Shown here in pieces: positions 6,197 to 6,257 of a stretch of DNA of 6,257 bases. Source of the stretch: Desulfovibrio sp. UBA2564. Its GTDB lineage: Bacteria > Desulfobacterota > Desulfovibrionia > Desulfovibrionales > Desulfovibrionaceae. The position numbers and the translations under genes are program-made. The notes beneath the pieces are model-generated. The model saw nothing but the letters and a program-made list of their open reading frames with translations, made no database searches and was not told the origin of the DNA. The stretch is taken from contig DDLU01000043.1 in assembly GCA_002340305.1 (NCBI GenBank), positions 1 through 6,257 on the forward strand, read 5' to 3'. The number at the start of each line of letters is the position of its first letter. The stretch's first letter is position 1.

Positions 6197-6257
6197 CTCC
6201 GACGGCCAAAGGAAAGGGGAAAACCCTTTTGCTACCGCCAAAAAGTGTTTTCCCCTC
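6197..6257 (+). repeat. Hairpin repeat element, copy 2, upstream of clpB (cut by window end)
   Basis: Read on the plus strand it opens with the same CTCCGACGGC (6197-6206) as copy 1. A hairpin follows: AGGGGAAAAC (6215-6224) pairs with GTTTTCCCCT (6247-6256). After one mismatch, CTTTT (6226-6230) pairs with AAAAG (6241-6245), around a 10-base loop containing GCTACCGCC. It is inverted relative to copy 1, so the pair brackets clpB, each copy starting with the CTCCGACGGC end towards the gene. The element may continue beyond the window. Confidence 0.72.

Noticed and set aside
1..6257. CRISPR array, insertion sequence, tRNA or rRNA gene, toxin-antitoxin or defence cluster
   Set aside because: No regularly spaced repeats, transposase, RNA gene signature or recognisable defence domain is visible on either strand.

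Overview
The window looks like chromosomal DNA of a Gram-negative anaerobe, most likely a sulfate reducer of the order Desulfovibrionales (a marine, moderate-GC Desulfovibrio/Maridesulfovibrio type). This rests on the style of the FeoA/FeoB and ClpB proteins, on a 56-residue winged-helix protein of a kind I associate with this group, and on two copies of a hairpin repeat starting CTCCGACGGC that resembles intergenic repeats of these genomes. The assignment is from memory of families, not from a search.

Layout. Positions 1-180 (+) are the end of feoA, followed after 3 bp by feoB (+, 184-2360), the ferrous-iron uptake operon. feoB is split: the G-protein half reads in one frame to a stop at 1218 and the membrane half continues in the -1 frame from about 1155 to 2360, so one base is missing between 1155 and 1215. 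A strong intrinsic terminator (2384-2419) closes the operon. A 162-residue protein of unknown function (+, 2507-2995) follows; it has a Ser/Gly-rich N-terminus and is clearly more A+T-rich than its neighbours. A long hairpin (3036-3075) separates it from a convergent tiny gene on the minus strand (3115-3285), missed by length-limited ORF calling. That gene encodes a winged-helix DNA-binding protein and has its own recognisable promoter. Then come the terminator of clpB (3350-3387), about 110 bases with no gene, and a repeat copy (3497-3547). The disaggregase gene clpB (-, 3554-6175) fills the rest, and a second repeat copy in opposite orientation (6197-6257) lies directly upstream of its ribosome binding site.

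How the parts work together. FeoA and FeoB form the ferrous iron importer: FeoB is the GTPase-linked membrane channel and FeoA its small cytoplasmic SH3-like partner. ClpB is the stress-induced Hsp100 disaggregase acting with DnaK. The unknown protein and the small winged-helix protein have no evident functional link to either. I see no mobile element, CRISPR array, RNA gene or dedicated defence system. The points most worth following up are the feoB frameshift, the inverted repeat pair around clpB, the orphan AT-rich gene and the small regulator.
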